From Rhodonellum psychrophilum GCM71 = DSM 17998 (lineage in GTDB: Bacteria; Bacteroidota; Bacteroidia; Cytophagales; Cyclobacteriaceae): a stretch of 64,000 bases of DNA. Both the position numbers and the translations under genes were made by a program. Location: NCBI RefSeq assembly GCF_000381545.1, contig NZ_KB906679.1:148582-212581 (forward strand), read 5' to 3'. Every line of letters begins with the position of its first letter. Position 1 is the first letter of the stretch. This document shows positions 18,317 through 27,217 of this stretch, in pieces. The notes under the pieces are model-generated. The model made no database searches, had not been told where the DNA came from, and saw only the letters and a list, made by a program, of their open reading frames with translations.

Positions 18317-18375
18317 TTAACCCGTCTTATGCATTCCAGACTCAAAATAGAACCAGCAATGCATAAGACGGATCA
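18317..18375. repeat. Mini-element: 14-bp perfect hairpin made of two repeat ends (R3)
   Basis: CCGTCTTATGCATT (18322-18335) pairs exactly with AATGCATAAGACGG (18358-18371) around a 22-nt loop. The left arm with its TTAAC prefix is the 5' end of the dispersed repeat, and the right arm is the same end inverted; the internal 120 bp are missing. It starts at the ccsBA stop codon (18373-18375), so it may also act as that operon's transcript-end hairpin. Confidence 0.7.
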
Positions 18376-21300
18376 AACCACCAAATCCTTCTTTTCCTTG
18401 TCACTAAGGCCACGGTTTTTGACGATGGCAGCGATGGAGATGGCCAGCAAAACACCAACTATCCAATACACCCAGCCTGGAATGGGAACAGGATCGCCTG
18501 CTGCGTAGGAATGGAGTCCTGAGAGGTAATAATTCACCCCAAAGGAGGTCATCACAATGGAGGAAAATGCCCAAAGGCTCGCCAGGTTGAAGAGCAGAGA
18601 ACTTTTTATGGCTGGGATTAATCTCAGGTGAATCACAAAGGCATACACAATGACCGAAATCAAGGCCCAGGTTTCTTTTGGATCCCATGCCCAGTATCGG
18701 CCCCAACTTTCATTGGCCCAGACACCTCCTAAGAAAGTGCCGACGGTCAGCAGGAATAGACCTATGGTGATGGAGAGTTCGTTCACGATATTCAGCTCTT
18801 TCATACTCAACCACCAATTGGCAGTGGGATGGGTCGGTTTGAAGATCATCAGCAGCAGACTCAGCAGCGCAAGGATTGCCGCCAAAGCCAAAGGCGCATA
18901 GCCACTGACGATGATGGCGACGTGAATTTTTAACCAATAGGAGTGGAGCACCGGCATCAGGTTGGTGATTTCGGGATTGAGCCAATCCAAGAAACTCACA
19001 AAAAGCAAGGTGCCTGAAAACAGCAAACTCAGCGGAACCGTAAACTTGGATTTGTTGGAAAAGAGCAGGCCAAAGAACAATACACCCCAAGCCACAAAGA
19101 CCAGCATTTCAAAGCCATCACTCCAAGGTGGGTGTTGGGCAATATACCACCTGATGCCCAGATGAATGGTGAAAATGACCAGTCCCAACCAGCTGAGGAC
19201 CTTGCCGATATTCCATGCGATCCGGATAGGTCTGGGTTCTTGAAAAAGCATGGTGATCCCCATGATCAACATGAAGATTCCCAACACCCAAAAAGGACCA
19301 AAAAGCTTGTTTCCCAAATTCATTCTGTTGTAAAGCAACTCGGCCACGATCATATTTGAGCTTGGGTACACTTCTTTTCCTGCCTGCTGCTGAAATAAAT
19401 GGATATAGTCAAGCACCTCGTTGGCTTCTGCCCAATCTCCTTCTGAGATGCCTTTGTTCAGTCCCGAAAGAAAAAGGGAAGTGATGTTCTTGACAAAAAC
19501 AGCATCCTCTTCCTCAAATCCTTTATTGGATTGTTGGCTGGTAAACCAGGTGTTGTTATGGTCCAATTTGTTGGGGAAAATCCGGAGAAAATCTCCTGTC
19601 AGCAGGGCATAGTAGATGTTGAAGCGTTCATCCGTCTTCAGCAGTTCATTGTGGCCTTCATTTCTTTCGGAGGGTTTCAGCAGATTGGCAGCTTCTACGA
19701 GGTCGTGCAGTAAATAATCACCATCATCGCTCAAAAAATCCTTGAAGCTGATTTTGTCCTGGGGTTCCATTTCCAATGCCGCAAAGGCAAACAGGGATTT
19801 TTTCTTGTCGATTTTTATGATGGGCAATTGGCTATAGGCCACGGGGTCCAATTGGACAGCCAAAAGAAACTGTTCGGCATTCATATTGACAATGCCGGAT
19901 GCCGTAGGGATTTCGATAGAGGTTTTTCCATTTAGCTTGCGCAAAATTTCATTGGCAAGGGTATTCAATGGTTTCATCCGTCCGTCCAAATCCTGAACGA
20001 TAAGTTTTCCATACGCAGTCGCCATATCAGCGGGTACTACTGGGAGTATTTCCGGTTCCTGCGCTTGGACAGCCATATTGCTGAAAACCATGAAAGCGAT
20101 CAGCATCGCAGTGCCAGCCCTTTTCCGGATGGTGCCCAGTTTTTTGTTCAGCAAACTGAATCGGCTTCCTTTGGCAAAAAGGGTGAAGATCATCCCTATG
20201 GTCAATAATATATAGCCCAAATAGGTGATATAAGTGCCTGGCCTGTCTTGGCTAACGGAAAGTATTGTTCCTTTTTCATCTGTGTCAAAGGAAGATTGGT
20301 AAAATCTGTATCCCCTGTGATCCAAGACATTGTTCATGAAAACCCTGTAGGGAAACTCATTTTCTCCGTCCATCACCATCACCTCACTGGCATAACTTGC
20401 AGGACTCTTGCTGCCAGGATATCTTTCCAGTTCAAAGGCATTGAGATAGAGTTTGAAGGGTAAGGTTTCAGTCCTTGGTCCATAAGTGAGGGTGTAATCC
20501 GTGCCTTCATGGGTAAAAGGATGCCAAGCGGGATTGAAGCTTACCAGTTTCACAAAGCTTTCGGTCACTGTTTGATCATTTTGATCCAAAACCTTTATTT
20601 TGACTACATTGGGCAGGTTTTTGGCCAACATTTCATCTCTCTCGGCTTCGTATTCAAGTTGTGCATCTTCAAAGATGGATTTGATCAGGAATGCGCCGCC
20701 ATCCCACTGATAAAGGGAGCGAAGTCTCAGCGGAAGGGTTTCTCCTGCATGGATGACCCCGATGTTTTGGGTAGCCATTTCCATCACCTGAAGGTGGACC
20801 TCAGTATGGATCATCCAAATACTGTCAGACTTGAAAATCCGAACAGGGTTTTGTGCATCTTTAACGGTGCCCAGAGAAATGACGCCAAGTGGTATGGCAT
20901 TGCCTTCTGTAAGAAGGAAATCTTCCCTGCCTTCTCCCATCGCTACAGCGACATCTATGTAGGTATGCGCTCCGTCTGCAAAATTCTCTTTTGCCCCTAA
21001 AATATAATCTTCAAATACCACCTTAAATTCAGGTTTGCTGAAACCTGCCTTGATCGATTGGGGCTTAAAATTATGGCTGATCAGGGAATAGGGTTTTTCA
21101 AAGCTGACTTCTTTGCCTTCTGTGAGCTGTTTGATCTGAAGAAAATGTCCAGTCGAATAAAAGGTTTGCTCAGCATTGCCTTCACGGATATGGATGATAC
21201 CTTCCTTGCTAAAATACCTGGTGATCCCTGCTCCCAAAATAATGATTACAAAAGAAAGGTGAAATAAGCCCACCGGCCATCTGTTTTTATGAAACATTTT

Positions 21301-21501
21301 GTACTGCCCTATGTGGCAGAGAAAATTGACTGCCAGCCAAACCATGATAATCTCAAACCACCAGGCATCATACACCAATCCCCTTGCCACTGCAGTACCG
21401 TGATCATTTTCCATGAAGGTGGCCGCCCCCATAGCGCCAGCAAAGGCGATCAACAATACCAATGTCATCTTGGTCGAAATCAAATAACTCAAATATTTCA
21501 T
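18373..21501 (-). CDS. Fused CcsB-CcsA (ResB-ResC) cytochrome c haem lyase, NrfI-like
   Basis: 1042 residues. The N-terminal ResB/CcsB part (about 1-455) has helices at 10-30, 55-75, 85-105 and near 430, with a large periplasmic domain. After a soluble periplasmic region comes the CcsA part (about 735-1030) with several helices and the WWD haem-handling motif (NESWGRYWAWDPKETWALI, near 925-943), and periplasmic His residues in the flanking loops. CcsBA fusions attach haem to apocytochromes c. This one is the last gene of the nrfH-nrfA operon (4 bp after the porin), matching NrfI of epsilonproteobacteria, which handles the CxxCK haem of NrfA. That specialisation is inference. Confidence 0.92.
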   Translation of the reverse strand: MKYLSYLISTKMTLVLLIAFAGAMGAATFMENDHGTAVARGLVYDAWWFEIIMVWLAVNFLCHIGQYKMFHKNRWPVGLFHLSFVIIILGAGITRYFSKEGIIHIREGNAEQTFYSTGHFLQIKQLTEGKEVSFEKPYSLISHNFKPQSIKAGFSKPEFKVVFEDYILGAKENFADGAHTYIDVAVAMGEGREDFLLTEGNAIPLGVISLGTVKDAQNPVRIFKSDSIWMIHTEVHLQVMEMATQNIGVIHAGETLPLRLRSLYQWDGGAFLIKSIFEDAQLEYEAERDEMLAKNLPNVVKIKVLDQNDQTVTESFVKLVSFNPAWHPFTHEGTDYTLTYGPRTETLPFKLYLNAFELERYPGSKSPASYASEVMVMDGENEFPYRVFMNNVLDHRGYRFYQSSFDTDEKGTILSVSQDRPGTYITYLGYILLTIGMIFTLFAKGSRFSLLNKKLGTIRKRAGTAMLIAFMVFSNMAVQAQEPEILPVVPADMATAYGKLIVQDLDGRMKPLNTLANEILRKLNGKTSIEIPTASGIVNMNAEQFLLAVQLDPVAYSQLPIIKIDKKKSLFAFAALEMEPQDKISFKDFLSDDGDYLLHDLVEAANLLKPSERNEGHNELLKTDERFNIYYALLTGDFLRIFPNKLDHNNTWFTSQQSNKGFEEEDAVFVKNITSLFLSGLNKGISEGDWAEANEVLDYIHLFQQQAGKEVYPSSNMIVAELLYNRMNLGNKLFGPFWVLGIFMLIMGITMLFQEPRPIRIAWNIGKVLSWLGLVIFTIHLGIRWYIAQHPPWSDGFEMLVFVAWGVLFFGLLFSNKSKFTVPLSLLFSGTLLFVSFLDWLNPEITNLMPVLHSYWLKIHVAIIVSGYAPLALAAILALLSLLLMIFKPTHPTANWWLSMKELNIVNELSITIGLFLLTVGTFLGGVWANESWGRYWAWDPKETWALISVIVYAFVIHLRLIPAIKSSLLFNLASLWAFSSIVMTSFGVNYYLSGLHSYAAGDPVPIPGWVYWIVGVLLAISIAAIVKNRGLSDKEKKDLVV

Positions 21502-21505
21502 GGTA

Positions 21506-22828
21506 CTATAGTAATATACCTATAAATTTATTTTTCATCGTAGGCCTGAAAATCAGCATCAAATAAGCCCAATTTTGATTGTCACTTAAGGCCCCTCTTT
21601 TCTGGATCATTTCAAAAGTATCTGTATGGAAGAACTGGCTATACCCTCCCTGAATGGAAATGGCATCATTTAAAATAAAGCCAAGTGACAGGTCGAGTTC
21701 TGTTCCAAAAAACTTGTCCATTTTTTCGCCGGCCCCATTGGCGCGATACACGTCTGCTTGGGAATAGAACAAATGTCCATCCGTCTGCAAGAAAAATCTG
21801 GGGCCAAAGTCATATCTGCTGCGTAAGAAGTAATCCTGCAATCCCACATTGGTTTCATGGGTACCTCCTACATAAAACAGATCCATGTAGCCATTGAAGA
21901 GATGGTTGGTGCCGTAAAGAGGGGAGAAGGACCGGTTTTTTGAGAGATCATTGTTGGGTGTGCCGCTCAGAATTTCGAATCCAGCGGTGAGGCGTAATCT
22001 TTTGTCTGTTTGTGCTGCGCCAGTTATCTGGTGCGTCACCTGGGCGCTCAAGTCAAACCCGTTGACATTCCTGCCGGCAACGTCTGTACCCAATTGGTGA
22101 TAATAAAAGGCGGAAAGTGTGGTATTGCCTATCGGATACCTTAAGGTAGGAAGCCCAATGGTTTGTTGGTAACGGATTCCCTCGTCTAAAATTTCTCCTG
22201 TAGCATTGGTTGTAACATATTGTCTTCCATCATTCCAGATCAGGGTTGAAAAATGAAAATCTCCCCATTTATTTTCAACCCTTGCCATTTGGGCTGCTTT
22301 GTATTGGTTGGGAACGGTGAAGATGTTTCCGGTCAGCATTTGGGCATCTTGGTTAAATCCACCGCCGAAATGAAACTTCAGGTTTTCCTTTTCATATTTT
22401 ACCAAGGCAAAATCATGCGCCCTACCCTGAAGTGCCCAATCCAGATTTCCAAGAAAGCGGGCATTGTCATAGTTCAGTTCCTGACGGCCCAGTTTTACCT
22501 TCCAGTTTTGGGACAGTTTTGCTTCCACCCAAGCTTCGTGCACCGACAGAAAATTATCCGTGGCTTTTACCTGTGGAGTGTTTCCCCAGGTCCTGATGTC
22601 TTGGATGCTCATGTAAAAATCAAAGCTTTCCATTTTATAGCTTGCCTGTAATCGGGCACGATGGGCTATAAATCCTGCAGGTTTATCACCTTCAGGGAAG
22701 AGTCTGTTAAATCCATGTCTGTATTCGGCTCTCTGGATAAGCTGTCCGTCAAGATTGAACTGGGCATGGGAAATCGTAGAGGAAAGGGCCATCAATAAGC
22801 CCCATCCAAATAAAATTTTCTTGTACAT
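21506..22828 (-). CDS. Alginate-export-like outer membrane beta-barrel porin
   Basis: 440 residues. The signal peptide ends at SHAQ (about residue 22). The rest alternates hydrophobic and polar residues in beta-strand fashion with an aromatic C-terminus, and the early motif GQLIQRAEYRHGFNRL plus WVEAKLSQNWKVKLGRQELNYDNARFLG is typical of the alginate_exp barrel family (PF13372). It lies between nrfA and ccsBA (13-bp and 4-bp gaps), so it may be the entry pore for nitrite or another small anion; the substrate is inferred from context only. Confidence 0.8.
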   Translation of the reverse strand: MYKKILFGWGLLMALSSTISHAQFNLDGQLIQRAEYRHGFNRLFPEGDKPAGFIAHRARLQASYKMESFDFYMSIQDIRTWGNTPQVKATDNFLSVHEAWVEAKLSQNWKVKLGRQELNYDNARFLGNLDWALQGRAHDFALVKYEKENLKFHFGGGFNQDAQMLTGNIFTVPNQYKAAQMARVENKWGDFHFSTLIWNDGRQYVTTNATGEILDEGIRYQQTIGLPTLRYPIGNTTLSAFYYHQLGTDVAGRNVNGFDLSAQVTHQITGAAQTDKRLRLTAGFEILSGTPNNDLSKNRSFSPLYGTNHLFNGYMDLFYVGGTHETNVGLQDYFLRSRYDFGPRFFLQTDGHLFYSQADVYRANGAGEKMDKFFGTELDLSLGFILNDAISIQGGYSQFFHTDTFEMIQKRGALSDNQNWAYLMLIFRPTMKNKFIGILL

Positions 22829-22841
22829 CTCTTTGTGGAGT

Positions 22842-24332
22842 TTATCTATTGATGGATCTCACTGGCTTCTGGGCTTCGCGCGCTTTTCCTTCCTGTAGCC
22901 ATTTGGGGACGACCTGCTCCAGGAAGTTGGCTTTCTGTGCCTTTTCCTTTCCCAAATCTACCCCGATATACGCCTGAAGAGCAGCTTTACTGTCGAGGTC
23001 TGGAGTATCCAAAGCCTTGATATGGCCTAAAATGGCCAGCACTCTGGTCAATTCAATTCGGGTTTCCTGGATGATGGACGAAGAGGATGCCAAGATGCGG
23101 TTTGCTTCGATAGGAGCGTGAAAACCAGCACCATGGGAGGCGGCCACATAATCCCATCTCCACTGGGCATGCCTGATACCCTTGAGGATATTTGCCATCT
23201 GTGCCTCCGTAGCGCCTAATTGCCATGCTTTTTCAGCTTCCAAATGTGCCATGGCGATCTGTCTTTGAAGTCTTTGGTTGGCAACTTTGAGTTTTGACTG
23301 GCGTTCATGCACATCCGCAACGAGGTCCGAAACTTTTTCTCTATGGCAGACAAAGCAGGAATTTTCCACATTCTGCAGGGGAGAGGCGATGTGGTGATCT
23401 GTAAATTTCTGACCTCCCTCGGTTTTGTAGGGCATATGGCAGTCTGCACAGGATACTCCTCTTTTGGCATGTACACTCATGGAGTACAATTCATAATCAG
23501 GGTGCTGGGCTTTCAGCATTCTGGCCTTGCTCAAAGGATGTACCCAGTCGGTGAAATCTATCTTATCATAATATGCTTCCACGGACTCCACATCTAATCC
23601 ATCTGCCCAGGGAAATGTCAGGTATTGGGCACCTTCTTTTCCGGGCTTGGTCTTGTCAAAGTAATATTCAACATGGCATTGGGCACAAACCAAATTCCGC
23701 ATTTCCTGATGAGAGGCTTGATTGATGTCTTTGCCCATCGCCTCGTATGCTTCCACAAGCGCAGGGCGGGTGATGGTCAGGTTCATGGTTTCAGGATTGT
23801 GACAATCCGCGCAACCGATGGGATTGATCACCTCGTTGCCAAGGTCAGATAATTTTTTACTGTAAAATTCGGTCACGCCCATTTCGCTCATCAGACGGGG
23901 GACGTCAGGACTTTTACAGGTCCAACAGGTGCTTGGCATTACCCCATCTCCGGCTTCCATGGGAGCACCGATTCTGATGGAACTCCGAACATCATCGAGC
24001 GCGTGCCCATGACCTCTTGGCTCACCATATCCTTTACTGAAGGCATAGCCCGCCCACAGGATGACCATTTCAGGGTTGTCCTCCAACATATCCCCAGGAC
24101 GATCTGCATCAGAACCGGATTGGTGAGGAGATGGACCGGTTTTCATGTAAGATTGATATTGGCGGGGAAAATTCAAGCCCCATATTGAATCTCTAGGTTC
24201 GATGCCTTGAATCTCTACCTGAGGTTGGTAGGCAAATCTAGCCTCTGCCCGCCTGTCCATTATGGAGTAGGCGAGCATCGCCAATAAAAACACTGCCACA
24301 CCTGTAGCAATAAAGAGTATCCAGTTTTTCAT
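22842..24332 (-). CDS. nrfA: Cytochrome c nitrite reductase, catalytic subunit (NrfA)
   Basis: 496 residues from the ATG at 24332. The in-frame extension to 24383 would overlap nrfH and precede the signal anchor MKNWILFIATGVAVFLLAML. Five haem sites are visible: CWTCK (136-140, the Lys-ligated active haem), CADCH (174-178), CAQCH (216-220), CADCH (295-299) and CFVCH (326-330). It reduces nitrite to ammonium with six electrons on the periplasmic side, receiving electrons from NrfH encoded 7 bp upstream. Length and haem order match canonical pentahaem NrfA. Confidence 0.97.
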   Translation of the reverse strand: MKNWILFIATGVAVFLLAMLAYSIMDRRAEARFAYQPQVEIQGIEPRDSIWGLNFPRQYQSYMKTGPSPHQSGSDADRPGDMLEDNPEMVILWAGYAFSKGYGEPRGHGHALDDVRSSIRIGAPMEAGDGVMPSTCWTCKSPDVPRLMSEMGVTEFYSKKLSDLGNEVINPIGCADCHNPETMNLTITRPALVEAYEAMGKDINQASHQEMRNLVCAQCHVEYYFDKTKPGKEGAQYLTFPWADGLDVESVEAYYDKIDFTDWVHPLSKARMLKAQHPDYELYSMSVHAKRGVSCADCHMPYKTEGGQKFTDHHIASPLQNVENSCFVCHREKVSDLVADVHERQSKLKVANQRLQRQIAMAHLEAEKAWQLGATEAQMANILKGIRHAQWRWDYVAASHGAGFHAPIEANRILASSSSIIQETRIELTRVLAILGHIKALDTPDLDSKAALQAYIGVDLGKEKAQKANFLEQVVPKWLQEGKAREAQKPVRSINR

Positions 24333-24339
24333 AATGCTT

Positions 24340-24990
24340 TTATTTTTGAGGTAATGTTTCTTGGTTTTTTTCCTGCATGGCATCTTTTAGCCAATTGGGG
24401 ACGACTTGTAGGCCTGAGGGTGTCTGTGCTTTGATCGGTTCTAGCATGTGACCAACAGCGGAGAGGCTCTTTACCCTGCCATGTGGTGTTTCCCTGTGGC
24501 ATTCCCAACAGGTTCTGTCTGTTCTATTGAAATGATGATCTTCCACAAAAGCTTCGGTCTTGGCGTCCTTGACCTGTGGGGCATGGCACCTGATGCAATT
24601 GTCTTGTATCACCTCTACAGAAGGTTGTCTGGCCTGAATGACCTGAGGTTCTGCTCTGATGGTGAAAATGTAGGAATGGTACAAGCCATCCATCGCTTTG
24701 AAATAATATTGGTTGAACATGTTGTTATGTGGCACATGACAATCGTTGCAAGTGGCTACTTCCCTGTGGGCACTCCGAGACCAGGTAATGTATTGTGGTG
24801 TCATCACATGACAGTTTACGCAGGCCTGGGGATCATCAGAAAGATAGGCGGCGGCATTGCTAAGCTTTAGGATGTAGAGTCCCAAGCCAAAAAAGCTCGC
24901 CACAAGTACAATCGCTGCCGGGCGCCATTTTTTTGGGGGGATAAGGGAATACTTAAAAAAAAATCTTTTTATATTCTGAAATTTAGCCAT
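24340..24990 (-). CDS. nrfH: Tetrahaem quinol dehydrogenase NrfH (NapC/NirT family)
   Basis: 216 residues. A basic N-terminus and one membrane anchor (about 24-44) precede a periplasmic domain with four haem sites: CVNCH (57-61), CNDCH (81-85), CIRCH (132-136) and CWECH (161-165). Family members oxidise menaquinol and feed NrfA. It is the first gene of the leftward nrfH-nrfA-porin-ccsBA operon. The C-terminal 50 residues are a soluble extension ending in a Gln/Glu-rich tail. Confidence 0.95.
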   Translation of the reverse strand: MAKFQNIKRFFFKYSLIPPKKWRPAAIVLVASFFGLGLYILKLSNAAAYLSDDPQACVNCHVMTPQYITWSRSAHREVATCNDCHVPHNNMFNQYYFKAMDGLYHSYIFTIRAEPQVIQARQPSVEVIQDNCIRCHAPQVKDAKTEAFVEDHHFNRTDRTCWECHRETPHGRVKSLSAVGHMLEPIKAQTPSGLQVVPNWLKDAMQEKNQETLPQK

Positions 24991-25057
24991 GGAGAGAATT
25001 CAATTTTCCTGTTCTGAATATTTCATCAAAATACAGAATATTAGTTTGAAAAAAACA

Positions 25058-25069
25058 TGATAAAAATCA
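25058..25069. promoter_or_regulatory. FNR/CRP-like palindrome upstream of nrfH
   Basis: TGAT-AAAA-ATCA, a perfect match to the half-sites of the FNR/CRP consensus, 68 bp upstream of the nrfH start. nrf operons in many bacteria are switched on without oxygen by this regulator class, so the site is plausible. Short A+T-rich palindromes also arise by chance. Confidence 0.45.
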
Positions 25070-25324
25070 GTCGACTAAAAATTAAAAGGATATTCAGATA
25101 AAAATATACGAAATATTGCCAATAAATGCGAAAACCCAGAAAATGACAGGTGAAAATCTAAATTGGGGCTTCCGTTTTTTTGAAAATGTGTTGAGGAATG
25201 TTTCTTGGATCAATCCTAAAGGACCTCACTTTCTGGATCAGAAGAGGAAATTGGGTCTGGCCAATCAGGTTTTGGGACGCGAAATCAGCTCAAACTGAGA
25301 TTTTTTCTGTGCGTAGGTCAGAAT
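25070..25324. other. Non-coding spacer between the nrf promoter and repeat R4
   Basis: No supported gene. CTCACTTTCTGGATCAGAAG and AATTGGGTCTGGCCAATCAGG near 25224-25270 faintly recall repeat internals, but not well enough to call a copy. Confidence 0.3.
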
Positions 25325-25496
25325 TTAACCCATTATATGCAATAGGTTTTCAAAAGGGATTGAAATTGCGAAAAATCAGACTATTTGGAGAATAGATCAG
25401 CATACCGATAGGGAGAAGTCAACAATTATTGATGACTGAATGATTGTAAAGCAATTCAAGGCTAGAATAGAATTGGTAATGTATAACACGGGTTTA
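25325..25496 (-). repeat. 174-bp dispersed repeat, copy R4 (reverse)
   Basis: Reads TTAACCCATTATATGCAATA ... GGATTGAAATTGCG ... AATCAGACTATTTGG ... GGTAATGTATAACACGGGTTTA on the + strand, which is the repeat inverted. Its outer end TTA at 25494-25496 is the stop codon of the leftward gene beginning at 26300, so the repeat supplies that gene's termination codon. Confidence 0.8.
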
Positions 25497-26300
25497 GTTC
25501 GGGAAAAGCCTTGGTGATGGCACATAGGTGTTTCCGAAGGAATAAATTAGACTTAAGCTCCAGAGCAAGGCCGAAATATCCGGGATTTTGGTGGAAATTG
25601 ATTTGTTGGCCAGCATTTGGAAAGAGAGGGGGAAATCCTTTTTGGCAAGGGTCAAAGTTGAAGAGGCGAAGAACCCGTCCAGTTCATCCATTTTCAGGTA
25701 ATAAACCTGAGGATTTAACCGCAGATAGAAATTTTCATAAAGTGCTATCTTTCTAAAATTGGCATTGAAGGTGAGAAAGTTGGTGTTTTGTACAGCGCTT
25801 TCCGCAAACCCCATTCCCCGAAGGTAATAAAAGCCAATGCTGGTATGGGGAGTGATGAAATAATTGGGCGCCAGCTCCGAGGCCAGATACCGTTCGGTAG
25901 TGATGACATCGCGGGGCTGACCGTTGATCATCAAATTTTGGGGAACGAAGAGCAAGCCTGGATGGGCTCCCACTGTTAATTTGAATTTTTCATTTCGAAT
26001 CAGTTTGTATCGCAACCATAATAGAACTGTCCAAGGTTTGCCTTCTAAGGAAAAATGGAATTCCGGATCGAAGGAAAGCCGATTGCCCATATTCAACATC
26101 ACAAATCCTGCGGGTTGGTTAAGCGAAAAGGTAGGCAGGAGAGAAATACCGTTATTAGTGACTCCGGCAGCACCTCCAAAGTTTCTTTCCATCTTCGCAG
26201 AATCAATCGATTGGGCGCATAGCGAAGGTGATTTCACCAAACCACAAATCAGGTGGAGTACAAGGAGACTGGATTTGAAAATGGAGGTGTTCAAGGCCAT
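25494..26300 (-). CDS. Hypothetical secreted, probably outer-membrane beta-rich protein
   Basis: 268 residues. The N-terminus is hydrophobic and ends near SLCAQS, a likely signal peptide cut after Ala. The mature part has alternating strands (GFVMLNMGNRLSFDPEFHFSLEGKPWTVLLWLRYKL; SIGFYYLRGMGF), as in small Bacteroidota barrels. I do not recognise the family. The last codon and stop lie inside repeat R4, so the original C-terminus may have been changed by the insertion: it ends FGNTYVPSPRLFPN rather than in an aromatic barrel-end residue. Confidence 0.65.
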   Translation of the reverse strand: MALNTSIFKSSLLVLHLICGLVKSPSLCAQSIDSAKMERNFGGAAGVTNNGISLLPTFSLNQPAGFVMLNMGNRLSFDPEFHFSLEGKPWTVLLWLRYKLIRNEKFKLTVGAHPGLLFVPQNLMINGQPRDVITTERYLASELAPNYFITPHTSIGFYYLRGMGFAESAVQNTNFLTFNANFRKIALYENFYLRLNPQVYYLKMDELDGFFASSTLTLAKKDFPLSFQMLANKSISTKIPDISALLWSLSLIYSFGNTYVPSPRLFPN

Positions 26301-26779
26301 TGGATTTCATGTTTTCCGCTTCAAAAATACGGCAATCTATTTTATTTGAGTTCAGATATTTAAACAAATGTCAATGAAATTCAAACAGATTTCAGAGGGT
26401 TGAAACAGAAGTATTGTATAATTTTGGATATACAGATTTTGACCTCCTCTTCGGTAGGCTGATATAAACCTCCGGAATGGTAAAATATTGGCGTTTGGTT
26501 TGTTTTCATCTCAAATCCGAAATATGGATTCCGTTATCTAATAGGGCTTGAAATTACAAGAGAATAAGGCCATTTGAAGGATTAGCCTTATAACCGTTAT
26601 GGAGAATTCAATAATCTTTAAAAAAATTTATTGATCATTTTCAGGTTGGAAGGACTTGGTAATGCAAAAAAGCCGATGTGGAAATCTTCGGCAATTTGAA
26701 TGAAGGAAATATCCTTTTGTGCCAGAGGAAGTGAAGAATTGAAATAGGAAACAGAAGTAAAAACACAAATAAGAACAGC
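26301..26779. other. Divergent intergenic region with a partial repeat
   Basis: Contains promoters for the leftward membrane protein and the rightward doxX-like gene, and the partial repeat R5. A weak relic of the doxX N-terminus cannot be excluded. No other feature is recognised. Confidence 0.35.
26511..26605 (-). repeat. 174-bp dispersed repeat, partial copy R5 (reverse)
   Basis: TCAAATCCGAAATATGGATT, then TCCGTTATCTAATAGGGCTT and GAAATTACAAGAGAATAAGG follow the order of the inverted repeat's first 70 bases, then similarity fades. It is a decayed or truncated copy. Confidence 0.5.
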
Positions 26780-27217
26780 ATGACAGTAATAGAAAAAATA
26801 TTGCAAACTTCAGCTGACAAGTCTATTTTTCTCATCCGCCTGATGGTAGGCGCGGTATTCCTTTCGGAAGGCATTCAAAAATTCCTGTTTCCTGCCATTC
26901 GAGGTGCCGGTAGATTTGAAAAAATCGGCTTGCCCTCACCCGAATTTTTAGGGGCTTTTGTAGGTGCATTTGAAATACTCTGCGGGGCATTGATTTTAGT
27001 TGGATTATTGACGCGGCTTGCCAGTATTCCACTGATCATCATTATGCTAGTTGCCATTGCCACCACCAAAGGAGATGTTTTGGCCAATCAGGGTTTTTGG
27101 GAAATGATGCACGGCAGCAGAACAGATTGGGCCATGTTGCTCGGCAGTATTTTTCTATTGATCAAGGGCAGTGGTTATTGGTCTTTTGACTTCAATTCAT
27201 TCAAACCTAAATACTAA
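26780..27217 (+). CDS. DoxX-family membrane protein
   Basis: 145 residues with four membrane helices. FLIRLMVGAVFLSEGIQKFLFP and GRFEKIGLPSPEFLGAFVGAFEILCGALILVGL are characteristic of the DoxX/DoxD family, and FWEMMHGSRTDWAMLLGSIFLLIKGSGYWSFD is the typical C-terminus. Family roles are poorly defined and include oxidative or sulfur stress and respiratory accessory functions. Its stop is followed immediately by the ATG of the TauE/SafE gene, so the two are co-transcribed. Confidence 0.88.
   Translation: MTVIEKILQTSADKSIFLIRLMVGAVFLSEGIQKFLFPAIRGAGRFEKIGLPSPEFLGAFVGAFEILCGALILVGLLTRLASIPLIIIMLVAIATTKGDVLANQGFWEMMHGSRTDWAMLLGSIFLLIKGSGYWSFDFNSFKPKY

Noticed and set aside
24333..24383. Longer nrfA start
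   Set aside because: It would overlap nrfH and put 17 charged residues ahead of the signal anchor; the Met at 24332 is better placed.
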